Positions 18,475 to 28,668 of a DNA stretch of 64,000 nucleotides are shown here, piece by piece. The translations under genes and the position numbers were made by a program. The first letter of the stretch is position 1; each line of letters starts with the position of its first letter. The notes below the pieces were generated by a model. The model saw nothing but the letters and a program-made list of their open reading frames with translations, was not told where the DNA came from and made no database searches. Origin of the DNA: Polymorphobacter multimanifer (GTDB lineage Bacteria > Pseudomonadota > Alphaproteobacteria > Sphingomonadales > Sphingomonadaceae); contig NZ_JACIIV010000017.1 of NCBI RefSeq assembly GCF_014205635.1, forward strand, positions 29,988 through 93,987. The letters are read 5' to 3'.

Positions 18475-19983
18475 CTACTTCATCGTCGGGATGACGAAGC
18501 TGCTGTCGGTCACACCGCCCTCGGCGTTGAGGCTTGGCCAGCGCTGGGTGACGGTCTTGATCTTCGTGTAGAAGCGCACACCTTCGGGGCCATGGACATT
18601 GCTGTCCCCGAAGGCCGAGCGCTTCCAGCCGCCGAAGGTGTGATAGGCGACCGGCACCGGGATCGGCACGTTGATGCCGACCATGCCGACCTCGACATTG
18701 GCCGCGAACTCGCGCGCCGCGGGGCCGTTGCGGGTGAAGATCGCGACGCCATTGCCATATTGGTGGTTGCTCGGCAGCGCCAGCGCCTGCTCGAACGTCT
18801 CTGCGCGAAGCATCTGCAGCACGGGGCCGAAAATCTCCTCCTGGTAGCTGCGCGCCGTCGACTGCACATGATCGAAGAAGGTGGGGCCGACGAAGAAGCC
18901 GCCCTCACGGCCTTGCAGGCTGAAGCCGCGGCCATCGACCACCAGTTCGGCGCCTTCGTCGACGCCCATCTGGATGTAATTCTCGATGCGCGCCTTGTGG
19001 GCGGCGCTGACGACGGGGCCGTAGTGCGCATCCTTGTCGGTCGACACGCCGAGCCGCAATCTTGCGATTTCGGGCAGCAGCGCCTCGCGCAGCGTGTCGG
19101 CGGTGGCGGCGCCGACCGGCACCACCACCGGCAGCGCCATGCAGCGCTCGCCAGCCGAGCCGAAGGCGGCACCGACGAGATCGGCGACGGTCTGGTCCAT
19201 GTCGGCGTCGGGCAGCACGACGGCGTGGTTCTTGGCACCCCCCATCGCCTGGACGCGCTTGGCGTTGGCGGTGCCGCGCGAATAGACATAGTGCGCGATG
19301 TCCGACGAGCCGACGAAGCTGACGGCCTTGATGTCCGGATGGTCGAGGATGGCATCGACTGCGGCCTTGTCGCCATGGACGACCTGGAGGATGCCGGGGG
19401 GAAGCCCGGCTTCCATCATCAGTTCGCCGAACCTGACCGGCACCGATGGATCACGCTCGGAGGGCTTGAGGATGAAGGCGTTGCCGCAGGCGATCGCGAC
19501 CCCGAACATCCACATCGGGATCATCGCGGGGAAGTTGAACGGGGTGATGCCGGCGACGACGCCGAGCGGCATGCGCATCGAATAGACGTCGATTCCCGGC
19601 CCCGCGCCGAGCGTGAAATCGCCCTTCAGCAGATGCGGGATTCCGCAGGCGAACTCGATGACTTCGAGGCCGCGCTGGATGTCGCCGCGGCTGTCGGCAA
19701 TCACCTTGCCGTGCTCGGAGGAGAGCAGTGCTGCCAGTTCGTCCATGTCGCGCTCGACCAGGCGCTTGAACTCGAACAGCACGCGCGCCCGGCGCTGCGG
19801 GTTGGTGGCGGCCCAGCCCCTCTGCGCGGCCACCGCCGACGCGATGGCGGCGTCCATCTCGGCCGCCGATGCCAGCGCCACCTGCGCCTGCACGGCTCCG
19901 CTGTTGGGATCGAACACATCGGCGAAACGGCCCGATGTGCCGGAAACGGCAGCGCCGTCGATGAAATGGTCGATTGCGCGCAT
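18475..19983 (-). CDS. mmsA: CoA-acylating methylmalonate-semialdehyde dehydrogenase
   Basis: A 502-residue aldehyde-dehydrogenase-fold enzyme that turns methylmalonate semialdehyde plus CoA into propionyl-CoA (valine and thymine breakdown). The catalytic Cys lies in GSAGERCMALPVVV, the form characteristic of MmsA, and the N-terminal HFIDG and TPFNFPAMIPMWM motifs agree. A GGGAGAG site precedes ATG 19983. It is first of the two-gene operon with mmsB. Confidence 0.94.
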   Translation of the reverse strand: MRAIDHFIDGAAVSGTSGRFADVFDPNSGAVQAQVALASAAEMDAAIASAVAAQRGWAATNPQRRARVLFEFKRLVERDMDELAALLSSEHGKVIADSRGDIQRGLEVIEFACGIPHLLKGDFTLGAGPGIDVYSMRMPLGVVAGITPFNFPAMIPMWMFGVAIACGNAFILKPSERDPSVPVRFGELMMEAGLPPGILQVVHGDKAAVDAILDHPDIKAVSFVGSSDIAHYVYSRGTANAKRVQAMGGAKNHAVVLPDADMDQTVADLVGAAFGSAGERCMALPVVVPVGAATADTLREALLPEIARLRLGVSTDKDAHYGPVVSAAHKARIENYIQMGVDEGAELVVDGRGFSLQGREGGFFVGPTFFDHVQSTARSYQEEIFGPVLQMLRAETFEQALALPSNHQYGNGVAIFTRNGPAAREFAANVEVGMVGINVPIPVPVAYHTFGGWKRSAFGDSNVHGPEGVRFYTKIKTVTQRWPSLNAEGGVTDSSFVIPTMK

Positions 19984-20054
19984 GGATCACTCTCCCTGCC
20001 GGTCTGGTGCCGGCCATGGTGTCATCTAGTCGGGGCAGGCGCTGGCAGGCAAGC

Positions 20055-21878
20055 TCAGGCCTGTCGGCCGCCGCCCGCCTTGATCCAGGCGGTGATCTTG
20101 GCTTCGAGGACCGCCAGCGGCATGCCGCCGGTATCGATGCACTGGCCGTGGAAATCGCGGACATCGAAGCGGGGGCCCAGGACTGCCGTGGCTTCGCGGC
20201 GCAGGCGGGCGAAGGTCAGCTCGCCGATCTTGTAGGCGCAGGCCTGGCCGGGCTGGGCGATGTAGCGGTCGATTTCCACAGCGACGTCGCGCGGCGCCAT
20301 CGAGGTGTTGTCCATCATGAAATCGATGGCGCGCTGCCGGCTCCAGCCGCGCGCGTGGAGGCCGGTATCGACCACGAGTCGCACGGCGCGCAGCATCTCC
20401 ATGTCGAGATGCCCGAACCATTGCCAGGGGTCCTTGAACATCCCGAGTTCGCGGCCGAGCGATTCGACGTAGAGCCCCCAGCCTTCCGAATAGGCGGTGG
20501 TCGAGCCGTAGCGCAGCAGCGGTGGCAGGCTGGTGTTCTCGCGCGCCAGCGTGATCTGGAAGTGATGGCCGGGGATGCCCTCGTGCAGGGTGAGCGTTTC
20601 GAGCGTGGGGATCGGCCGGGTGTTGAGCATGGCCATGTTGAAGAATAGCGTGCCCGGCGTCACGCCATCGGGCGGGCCGGGCTTGTAGTAACCGGTGCCA
20701 CGCTGGCCGCCGAGTGCCGGCAGCCCGGCGACGCGGAACGGCGCCTTGGGGCGGTTGTGGAAAAGGGCTGGAATGCCCTTCCAGATGCGGCCCTCGATCT
20801 CGGCGAAGCGCGCCAGCAGCTCGGCCTCGTCCTTGCAGTAGAATTTCGGATCGGTGCGAACATGCTCGAACAGCGCCTTGAGATCGCCCTTGAAGCCGAC
20901 CTGGCCGCGCACCTTCTCCATCTCGCCGCGGATGCGCGCGACTTCCTGCAGCCCCAGCGCATGAATGGCATCGGCGCCCATGCTCGTGGTGGTGTGGCGG
21001 GCCAGCTCGGCGGCGTAGAGGCGGTCGCCGCCGGGCATCGAGGCGCGGCCGGGGCCGTCCGGCGCCTTTGGCGCATAATCCTTGGTGAGGAACGCCTGCC
21101 AGCGTGCGAAGGCCGGCAGCACCTGCCCGGCGATTGCCTGGGTGTAGGCTTGTGTGAGCCTCACGCGGTCTGCCGGCGAAAAATCTGCGGGCATTCGCGT
21201 GATGGCAGCGTAGAAGGGCGTCGCCTCCACCGACAGTGCGAGCATCGCATCGACCTGCTTGAGCACATTCTCGACAATGATCTTCGGCTGCACCCGGCCG
21301 GCGGCCATGCCTTGGCGCAGCCGCACCAGCGTCGTGTCCATGAAGCCGGTGAAGCCGGTCAGCCGATCAAGTCCCGCCTCATAGTCCCCGACAGTGGCGA
21401 AGCCGGCGCCGGCGCCCGAGACGAAATCGGGCATCGAGACATGCAGCCCGAACGACGGGTTGAGCGGCGCCTCGCGCTGGATTGCAGCCAGCCCGGAGGT
21501 GATGAAACCGAGCGATGTCTGCAGCTTGTAGGCAAAGACATCATAGGCGATGGCGTCCATGGCCGTCAGCGCGCCGCGATCGATGGCCTGCAGTTCGGCG
21601 AGCTCGCGGCGCTTGTTCGCCAGCACGGCATCGGCATGCGCGTCGGTGAGCGGATCGATGAACACCGCGGTGCCCGCCGGGCGCGGCCGGCCGGGCTCGC
21701 CGAGCGGATCGAGCGCCAGTTCGGCCGCCGAGCTTGCATCGATCAGCGCCCGCAGGCGCGCGGCAGGCGTGAGCGCGGGTCCGGACTGGCCCGCGGCAAG
21801 CGGCGCCGCGATGCCGGCGGCCAGCAGGCCGAGAGCAGCGCGCCGGTTGAGCGGCGATGCGATAGTTTGAACGTTCAT
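20055..21878 (-). CDS. DUF885-family exported protein, putative metallopeptidase
   Basis: ATG 21878, with an AGGGGT site, gives 607 residues with a twin-arginine signal (NRRAALGLLAAGIAAPLAAG). The DUF885 hallmark HEGIPGHHFQ lies in the C-terminal third and resembles a gluzincin-type zinc motif, followed by a Glu-containing stretch (YSEGWGLYVESLGRELG). The family is abundant in alphaproteobacteria and is thought to be peptidase-like, but the reaction is not established. It stands alone between mmsA and the RTX nuclease. Confidence 0.85.
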   Translation of the reverse strand: MNVQTIASPLNRRAALGLLAAGIAAPLAAGQSGPALTPAARLRALIDASSAAELALDPLGEPGRPRPAGTAVFIDPLTDAHADAVLANKRRELAELQAIDRGALTAMDAIAYDVFAYKLQTSLGFITSGLAAIQREAPLNPSFGLHVSMPDFVSGAGAGFATVGDYEAGLDRLTGFTGFMDTTLVRLRQGMAAGRVQPKIIVENVLKQVDAMLALSVEATPFYAAITRMPADFSPADRVRLTQAYTQAIAGQVLPAFARWQAFLTKDYAPKAPDGPGRASMPGGDRLYAAELARHTTTSMGADAIHALGLQEVARIRGEMEKVRGQVGFKGDLKALFEHVRTDPKFYCKDEAELLARFAEIEGRIWKGIPALFHNRPKAPFRVAGLPALGGQRGTGYYKPGPPDGVTPGTLFFNMAMLNTRPIPTLETLTLHEGIPGHHFQITLARENTSLPPLLRYGSTTAYSEGWGLYVESLGRELGMFKDPWQWFGHLDMEMLRAVRLVVDTGLHARGWSRQRAIDFMMDNTSMAPRDVAVEIDRYIAQPGQACAYKIGELTFARLRREATAVLGPRFDVRDFHGQCIDTGGMPLAVLEAKITAWIKAGGGRQA

Positions 21879-21947
21879 GATACCCCTGCGGTGCGGTGTG
21901 CGCACGGCAGAGTGCAAATACGGACGGCCAAAAGCAATGGGGATAAC

Positions 21948-21975
21948 GCCGCCGCCGGTTTCAGCCGGCGGCGGC
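21948..21975 (-). terminator. Strong 11-bp hairpin after the RTX nuclease gene
   Basis: GCCGCCGCCGG (21948-21958) pairs perfectly with CCGGCGGCGGC (21965-21975) around TTTCAG. It starts 21 bases beyond the nuclease stop and precedes the DUF885 gene on the same strand. No U-tract is seen, but the position fits a terminator for the long nuclease transcript. Confidence 0.6.
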
Positions 21976-21996
21976 GCTGTCCTCGGTTGATGGCGG

Positions 21997-24900
21997 TCAG
22001 CCGATCGTCACCAGATCGGGCGTGCCGAAGGCCGGGCGGGCATATTCGAGGTCCATTCCGAGCACGCCTTCCCAATAGCCGTTGTTGCCGAAGCTGTAGG
22101 CATCGACGATCTTGAGCGTCTGCGTGCCGCCCTCGCCGGTGAGCGTCAGCACCAGGTCGAGCGAGCCTTCCTTGTTGTAGGTCGGCACTTCGTTGGCGAC
22201 CTGTCCGGTCGAGAGGTAGGAGACCTGGACCTTGGAGACGGTGACCCCCTCCCCCAGCACGAGCGTGTCCCCGGTGGTGAAGTAATAGTCGGTGATGATA
22301 TCGACTGCCCCATCCGACACGCTGTCGAAGCGGAAGATGTCGGCGCCAACACCGCCCTGCAGCACATCGCTGCCATCGCCGCCGATCAGGATGTCGTTGC
22401 CGCGCGCGCCGATCAGCACGTCGTTGCCGGCGCCGCCCTCGATCATGTTGTCGAACTTGTCCCCGAACAGCACGTCATCGAAGGACGAGCCGAGGATGTT
22501 CTCGAAGCCTCGCAGCACATCGGCATCCCCGCCCGGCCCGAAGCCGGTGCCGCTCATCAGGCTGACGCGCACGCCACCAGTGGCGCTGGCATAGCTGACG
22601 GTGTCGATACCGTCTCCGCCATCGAGGACGTCGCTGCCGGCACCGCCATCGATGCGGTCGTTGCCACCGCGCCCGAAGATGATGTCGTTGCCACCACGGC
22701 CGTTGAACACATCGTCGCCGGCGCCGCCGGTGAGGACGTCATCGCCCTGCGTCTGCGCCTGCACCGAATAGAGCGTCACGGTGTTGCTGATCTCCTGTGC
22801 GCTCAGCAGCAGCGACTGGCCGGTGGGGCTGTCCGCAGCGCTCACGAAAACGCTCGTTTCCGGCCCGAGATCGTCGGCGGTCTGCGGCTTGTAGGTGACG
22901 AAGGTGGCATTGGCGGGATCGGTCACATCATAGACCATATAGCCGCCGACACGCTCCAGCCCGACAAAGGCGTAGGTCCGGCCATTGATCACGCCGATCG
23001 AAACACCTTCGGGCTCGGGGCCCTTGTCGTCCGACCGGGTGTCGAGCGAACTCGGGTTGGTGCTCTGGTTCGAGTTGAAGATCGCCGGGTTGGTGGCGGC
23101 GATGATGGCTTCGAACTCGCCACCGGTCTCGCGGACCTTGGTGATGCTGCCATCGGCCTCCTGACGGAAGATCGAGACGCCGCGGCCGCCGAGCGTGTGG
23201 ATGACGTCGAAATCACCGTCCCCATCGGTATCGCCGATCGTCGTCAGCACGTTGAGGCGGCCGAGATCGGCATCGGCCTTGATGGCCGCCGCGTTGGGGA
23301 AGAGGATCGGATCGAGCACATAGCTGCTCGACGACAGGCGCACCGAATCGGGGACGTTGACGCGCGAATCGCCTTCGTTGGCAGTGATGAAGTAGCTCAC
23401 GCCGCCGACATCGAACGTCGCGATCGCATCGGGCTGCGGCAGGCTCTGGATATCGACATTGCGCAGGTTGATGCCACCATCGCGGTCCGAGGTGTCGAGC
23501 GCATTGCCCGGCAGGTTGCGATCGATCGTGCCGAGCGGCTGGATCGCCAGCGGCCGATCGGCCGCCGGATTGGTGAGATCGATGACCGCGACGGCATTGA
23601 CCTCCTGCAGCGTGACATAGGCGCGCGTGCCATCGGCCGAGATGGTGATATATTCGGGCTCGATGTCGCCGGCGGCCGGCTGGCCTGGCGCGATGGCGAC
23701 ACCGCGGGCCCGCAGCGCCGCCTCCATGCCGTTCAGCGACGCAAAGCTGATCGTGTTGCTGACCGCAGCATTGGCCGCACCGCCGCTCATGTCGATGATG
23801 CTGATGCTGCCCTGCGCCGAAAGCGGCTCGCCTTCATTGGCCACCAGCAGCTTGGCTCCATCGGGCGAGAAGGTGACATCATCGGGCAGAACGCCGACCT
23901 GGATGGTCTTGATCAGGCTGTTGTCGGCGGCGTTGAAGAGCGCCACGAAGCCCGCGGCCTCCGGATCGATGTTCGCATAACCCACCGCGATAATGCCGTT
24001 GCTGACATCGACGCTGGTGACACCGCTCGGTGCATAGGACGGCAGCCCGCCCAGCAGGATCGGTGCCTCGTTGACGAGCGTGCCTTGTGCCGTGACGCTG
24101 TGGATGTTGATGGCATCGCCGTTGCCGCTGGTCGCATAGACACGGCCGTTGGCGAAGGCGATGCTCTCGGCGCCAGCGACACCGCCCTGGATCGAGCCGA
24201 GCCGCACCAGCACCAGATCGTCGGTAGCCACCGGCGTGGTGACACTGCCGGCGAGCGAGGACGCGGCGTCGTAGACGTCGATGCCGCCGATCGACAGGCC
24301 GGGACCCGCCGTGGTGAATGCTTCGTTGCTGAACGGCACGTCGGGGGCGATACCATCGGCGGACTGATCGCCAGCGGCATCCTGTGTCGCCCAGTTGGCG
24401 GCGTTGTTGAGGATGGGAAGGTAATCGGCAAAGCTCGCCGCGGTGTTCCGCGCGCCGGTGAAGGCGGCGATATCGGCGCCGGCATCGACAGTGGCGAGAT
24501 CGAGCGCGGTCTGGCCGGCGACAAGGCCGGTGCCGGCAAGCAGCGCGCCGGCAAAGCCGTCGTTGGAGACGGCGGTGAGGAAGGCGGTCGGGGCGAGCGG
24601 AGCCGCTGCGTCGGCCACATAGACGTAGACCTGCTCGTTGGCGTTGGCGAGGCCGCGGTTGCCACCGCCGCCCGCCACGCTCGCCACGGTGCCGACGTTG
24701 CTCGTGGTCGATGCGGCCGTGCTGATGTTGTCGAGCTTGATGATGCCGCCGGCGGCCACGCTGCTGGTGAGGGTGAGCGCGAAGCTGCTCTCGTTGAGGT
24801 CGGTCCAGGCGGTGCCGTTCCACTCATTGTCGCTGAAATAGAGCACGGTGCCGGCGTCGATCGCCTTCAGCGCCACGAGCGCCAGATTGTCGGCGCCGTC

Positions 24901-27900
24901 CGAATTGAAGCCCACGAACGCGAGATCGCCGGGGGCGAAATCGGCAGCGGGAGCATCGTCGTTGGTGATCGTGCCGGTGGCAGTGGCGGTGCCGATGCTG
25001 GCGGCGATGCCGCTGCCGTTGGTCACGCTGGTGAGGGTGAGCGTGAAGTCCTCATCGGCTTCGATGACGGTGTCTCCGGAGACGTTGATCGTGACGGTGG
25101 CGCTGGTCGCGCCAGCCGCGATCTGGCCGCTGAAACCGGTGGGTGCGATGCCGCCGAAATCATCGGCGTCGGCGCTGCCGAGCATGACGGTGCCGCTGAA
25201 GTCCAACACGCCGGTGGTGCCGCCGGTGCGCGCGACGGTGAAGGTGAAGGCGGTGGTGCCGCTATCGCCTTCGGCCTGCGCCACCGCGTTCGGCTGGAAG
25301 CCGACCGAGTGGGTTTCCACGCCGCCGAGGATGAAAGCGGTGGTTTCGAAGGGCAGATCGGGGCCGATGCCGTCGTTCGACTGGTCGCCGGCGCCATCCT
25401 GCGTCAGCCAGTTGGCGGGGTTGTTGATGATCGACAGATAGTCGGCAAAGCTGGTGGCGCCGAAGCGCTCGCCATTGAACACGCCGATGTCTTCGCCGGG
25501 ATTGGTGCCGCCGTTGGAGAGGTCGATGGCGGTCTCGCCGACGACCAGCCCGGTGCCGTCGAGCGTGCCACCGGACACCGCAAAGCCGTCATTGGCGATG
25601 GCGGCGAGGAAGCTGGTCGGCGCAAAGGGCGCGCCGACATAGGCGTAGACGATCTCGCCATCGCTGCCGAGGCCCGAGGAGCCGCTCGTGGTCCCGAGAT
25701 TGCTCACCGGCGCGTTGCTGAAGCTGTTGATGGTGACCACCGTGCCGGCGGCGATATTGGCTGAGGCAGTCCATGTGACCTGGCCTTCGCCGGTGTTGAA
25801 TGCGGTGCCCTGCCATTCCTGGTCGTTGAAGTAGATCACCTGGCCGGCGGCAATCGCCTTCAGCGCCACGAACGCCAGATCGTCATTGCCATCGGCGTTG
25901 AAGCCGACAAAGGCGATGTCGCCCGGCTGGCCGAACGGCACCGGGGGGGCGAAGGTGAGCGCGATCACGATCGGGTCATGGTCGGCCGCCGAGGTGCTCG
26001 TCGCCACATATTCGGAGTTGAGGTGGACGATGTCCATCGCTGCGATGCCGTCGAGCGCGCCGCTCACGAACACCTGGTCGAGCTGCTGGGCATTGCCGTC
26101 GAAGCTGTAGCTGTAGCGCTCATTGGCAGGCAGGGTGAGCGACAGGTTGCCGAGGCCGGCCGCGGTGAGCGGGGCAAGCGATTCCTCATTGGCGAACTCG
26201 TTGAGATCCCCGAGCACGATGACCTTGGCGCCCGGATCGAGCGTGGCCACATAGTCGGCGACATTCTGCGCCTGCACCAGCCGGTCGGCCGCACCACCAT
26301 TGCCCGAAGGCTGCACCGCGCCGAACAGCGGCGACGAGCCACCCTTGGACGTGAAGTGATTGTTGATGAGCGTCACCTGCTCGCCCTCGAAATCGAAGGT
26401 GGCGATGAGCGGCGGCCGCGAGCCGGCGAAATCGATGGCGGCATCGGGCGTGGTGGCGAGCGAACCTTCGACGAGGCTGACACGCGCTGCATTGTAGAGA
26501 TACGCCACACGGATGTTGCCGCCGGGCTCACCGCCATTGGTGTTGTTGGTGATGAAAGGGTTGTCGATGAAGGTGTAGGTGGGGCCGCCATTGGCGTTGA
26601 TCGCATCGGCGAGCATCTGCAACGTCATGCTGGCCGAGACCACGCCATTGTTGCTGGGGCCACTGTTGTCCTGGATTTCCTGCAGCGCGATGATGTCGGG
26701 CGAGCCGAGGCCGCCGACGATATCGAGGGCAAGGTTGGTGAAGCGCGCCGCGGGATCGCCCGGATCGAGGTTGAGGACATTGTAGCTGGCGATGGTGAGG
26801 GTGTTGGCGTTGCCGGTCAGCGTCGTCACATCGTCGGTGAGGATCGACGGCGTCGCCACGGTGACGGCCGATGTGGCGAGGACCTCGTAATTGCCGAAGT
26901 TGTAGGCGACCACGCCGGTGACGTCGCCCAGCACGGTGCCGGTGTTGACGAAGGGAATGCTGTTGGCGCCGCCGGGGGTGAAGGCGTCGCCATCGATCTG
27001 GATGCGTTCGGGGTTGTAGTCCGAACCCGGGCCGGTGTTGGTGACATTGAGGCCATCGCCCACGCTGCTGCGCGACACGAGCGCGCCGCGCTCCGAGAGG
27101 CCCGAGGCATTGGCGCCAAGATCGGCAACGGTGAAGATCTCGCCGTTGCTCGTGGTGGGGGCCACGACCAGCGGCTGCGGCACGGTGACGAGCATGCCTT
27201 CGACGCTCTCGAAGAAGTCGATGCCGTCGGTTGCCGGATCGAAGCTGGTGAAATTGTCGTCGTCGATGATCTCGGTCGGCGCCATGCGGCCGCCGGCACC
27301 GAGGATGGTCGCGGTGGGCAGCGGATTGTTGCTGCTGATGACGTTGATGACCGGACCGGTGAGCTGCGTGGTGGAGAGGTTGTTGGTGCCCGCACCGCCG
27401 GGGATGAACTCGGCAACCGCGCCGGTGACGGTGACGAGCTGGCCGACGGTGACGGTGGGGGCGCTGCTGGTGAAGACGAACAGGCCTTCCGAGGTGGCAT
27501 CGTTGGCATCGATCTCGGCATCGGGGGTCTGGAAGTAGAAGCCGTTGGTGTCGACCGCGGTCACGATCCCGCGCGTCGTCACCGTCTGGCCGACGAGCGG
27601 CGACGTGTGCGAGGCGCCCTGGATGTCGTGGATGCCGATGAGGCTGATATCGTCGTTGATGATCGTGCCGGTGCCGCTGGCATCGGTGATCGCCGCGGTG
27701 CCGGTGGTGTTGACGAGGTTGGAGAGCGCCACGGTGAAGGTCTCGTTGCCCTCGGTCATGGTGTCGCCGTTGATGGTGATGCTGATCGTCTGCGTCAGCG
27801 CGCCGCCGGCGGTGAAGCTGACGGTGCCGCTTGCTGCTACATAATCGCTGCCGGCGGTGGCGGTGCCATCGGCAGTGGCATAATCGACGGTGAAGGCGCC

Positions 27901-28545
27901 GTCGTTGTCGGCGCGGGTGACGGTGAAGGTGAGGGTCGAGGTGCCGGCATCGCCTTCGACGATGCTGACGTCGTTTATTGTCACTGCGGTCTCGCCGCCG
28001 CCACCGATGCTGAAGGCCGGCGGATAGGCAACGGGGTTTGCGTCATCCAGCGTCCAGTTGGCGGTGTTGGCGATGTTGGCGAGGATCTCGAACCGCGAGC
28101 CGGAGAGCGGGCCGGTATAGGCGCCATTGTCGAGCGGGAAGGCGAGTGCGTTGGTGCCGAAGGTCAGCCCCGTCGGCACAGCCGAGGTGTTGGAATTGGT
28201 GGCGTCGCCGGCGAAGGTGCTGTTGCCATCGGCAAAATCGAGCGCGAACAGGAAGGTGGGGCTGGCGGCCGAGCCGACATACGCGAGAATCTGGTCGCCG
28301 CCGACCGCCGGGTTGAACTGCCCGGTCAGCCCGGAGATGGTGACGACGGTGCCGGCCGGGGTGTTTGCCGGTACCACATAGCTCACAGTGCCTTCGCCGG
28401 AGCGGAAGCCGCCGGCAGCCAGCCAGCCATTGTCGGTGAAGAAGATCGTCTCGCCCGACAGATCGGCGAGGAGCAGGAAGGAGAAAGACTTGCCTGCGGC
28501 ATCAGCCGAATAGCCGACGAGCGCCAGATCACCGAGAACAGCCAT
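21997..28545 (-). CDS. Giant secreted RTX nuclease (ExeM/NucH-like) with Calx-beta and beta-propeller domains
   Basis: 2182 residues with no Sec signal, as expected for type I secretion. Rough order: adhesin-like module (1-185); Calx-beta domain (~190-300); OB-fold-like region of ExeM nucleases (~305-570); exonuclease/endonuclease/phosphatase domain (~585-860) with IASYNVLNLDPG, a Glu in IALQEIQD, VLGDLNEF and DHDPI; second module (~872-1072); second Calx-beta (~1088-1195); third module (~1202-1413); 'choice-of-anchor I' propeller (~1425-1930); RTX calcium repeats (GGxGxDxLxGG type, ~1935-2070); C-terminal secretion region. It probably degrades extracellular DNA for biofilm turnover or phosphate/nucleotide scavenging. 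The T1SS genes lie just upstream on the same strand. ATG 28545 has an AAGGGGT site. Confidence 0.88.
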   Translation of the reverse strand: MAVLGDLALVGYSADAAGKSFSFLLLADLSGETIFFTDNGWLAAGGFRSGEGTVSYVVPANTPAGTVVTISGLTGQFNPAVGGDQILAYVGSAASPTFLFALDFADGNSTFAGDATNSNTSAVPTGLTFGTNALAFPLDNGAYTGPLSGSRFEILANIANTANWTLDDANPVAYPPAFSIGGGGETAVTINDVSIVEGDAGTSTLTFTVTRADNDGAFTVDYATADGTATAGSDYVAASGTVSFTAGGALTQTISITINGDTMTEGNETFTVALSNLVNTTGTAAITDASGTGTIINDDISLIGIHDIQGASHTSPLVGQTVTTRGIVTAVDTNGFYFQTPDAEIDANDATSEGLFVFTSSAPTVTVGQLVTVTGAVAEFIPGGAGTNNLSTTQLTGPVINVISSNNPLPTATILGAGGRMAPTEIIDDDNFTSFDPATDGIDFFESVEGMLVTVPQPLVVAPTTSNGEIFTVADLGANASGLSERGALVSRSSVGDGLNVTNTGPGSDYNPERIQIDGDAFTPGGANSIPFVNTGTVLGDVTGVVAYNFGNYEVLATSAVTVATPSILTDDVTTLTGNANTLTIASYNVLNLDPGDPAARFTNLALDIVGGLGSPDIIALQEIQDNSGPSNNGVVSASMTLQMLADAINANGGPTYTFIDNPFITNNTNGGEPGGNIRVAYLYNAARVSLVEGSLATTPDAAIDFAGSRPPLIATFDFEGEQVTLINNHFTSKGGSSPLFGAVQPSGNGGAADRLVQAQNVADYVATLDPGAKVIVLGDLNEFANEESLAPLTAAGLGNLSLTLPANERYSYSFDGNAQQLDQVFVSGALDGIAAMDIVHLNSEYVATSTSAADHDPIVIALTFAPPVPFGQPGDIAFVGFNADGNDDLAFVALKAIAAGQVIYFNDQEWQGTAFNTGEGQVTWTASANIAAGTVVTINSFSNAPVSNLGTTSGSSGLGSDGEIVYAYVGAPFAPTSFLAAIANDGFAVSGGTLDGTGLVVGETAIDLSNGGTNPGEDIGVFNGERFGATSFADYLSIINNPANWLTQDGAGDQSNDGIGPDLPFETTAFILGGVETHSVGFQPNAVAQAEGDSGTTAFTFTVARTGGTTGVLDFSGTVMLGSADADDFGGIAPTGFSGQIAAGATSATVTINVSGDTVIEADEDFTLTLTSVTNGSGIAASIGTATATGTITNDDAPAADFAPGDLAFVGFNSDGADNLALVALKAIDAGTVLYFSDNEWNGTAWTDLNESSFALTLTSSVAAGGIIKLDNISTAASTTSNVGTVASVAGGGGNRGLANANEQVYVYVADAAAPLAPTAFLTAVSNDGFAGALLAGTGLVAGQTALDLATVDAGADIAAFTGARNTAASFADYLPILNNAANWATQDAAGDQSADGIAPDVPFSNEAFTTAGPGLSIGGIDVYDAASSLAGSVTTPVATDDLVLVRLGSIQGGVAGAESIAFANGRVYATSGNGDAINIHSVTAQGTLVNEAPILLGGLPSYAPSGVTSVDVSNGIIAVGYANIDPEAAGFVALFNAADNSLIKTIQVGVLPDDVTFSPDGAKLLVANEGEPLSAQGSISIIDMSGGAANAAVSNTISFASLNGMEAALRARGVAIAPGQPAAGDIEPEYITISADGTRAYVTLQEVNAVAVIDLTNPAADRPLAIQPLGTIDRNLPGNALDTSDRDGGINLRNVDIQSLPQPDAIATFDVGGVSYFITANEGDSRVNVPDSVRLSSSSYVLDPILFPNAAAIKADADLGRLNVLTTIGDTDGDGDFDVIHTLGGRGVSIFRQEADGSITKVRETGGEFEAIIAATNPAIFNSNQSTNPSSLDTRSDDKGPEPEGVSIGVINGRTYAFVGLERVGGYMVYDVTDPANATFVTYKPQTADDLGPETSVFVSAADSPTGQSLLLSAQEISNTVTLYSVQAQTQGDDVLTGGAGDDVFNGRGGNDIIFGRGGNDRIDGGAGSDVLDGGDGIDTVSYASATGGVRVSLMSGTGFGPGGDADVLRGFENILGSSFDDVLFGDKFDNMIEGGAGNDVLIGARGNDILIGGDGSDVLQGGVGADIFRFDSVSDGAVDIITDYYFTTGDTLVLGEGVTVSKVQVSYLSTGQVANEVPTYNKEGSLDLVLTLTGEGGTQTLKIVDAYSFGNNGYWEGVLGMDLEYARPAFGTPDLVTIG

Positions 28546-28668
28546 TATGAAACCCCTTGGACGAAATCACAGACCGGGATGCCCGGCCCGCGCCCACCGC
28601 GTGCCTTCCCTCCCACCGTTTCGGCATAGAAACACATTGTGAACGATAGATGACAGTGATGCGGCGGT

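Noticed and set aside
22560..22760. Repeated GGNDxxxGG-coding stretches as a DNA repeat or CRISPR
   Set aside because: The periodicity is the RTX protein repeat; there are no conserved spacers or exact DNA repeats.
23197..28629. Long plus-strand open frames opposite the RTX nuclease
   Set aside because: They show low-complexity Arg/Gly/Ala/Asp composition with no recognisable motif and are antisense to a well-supported gene.
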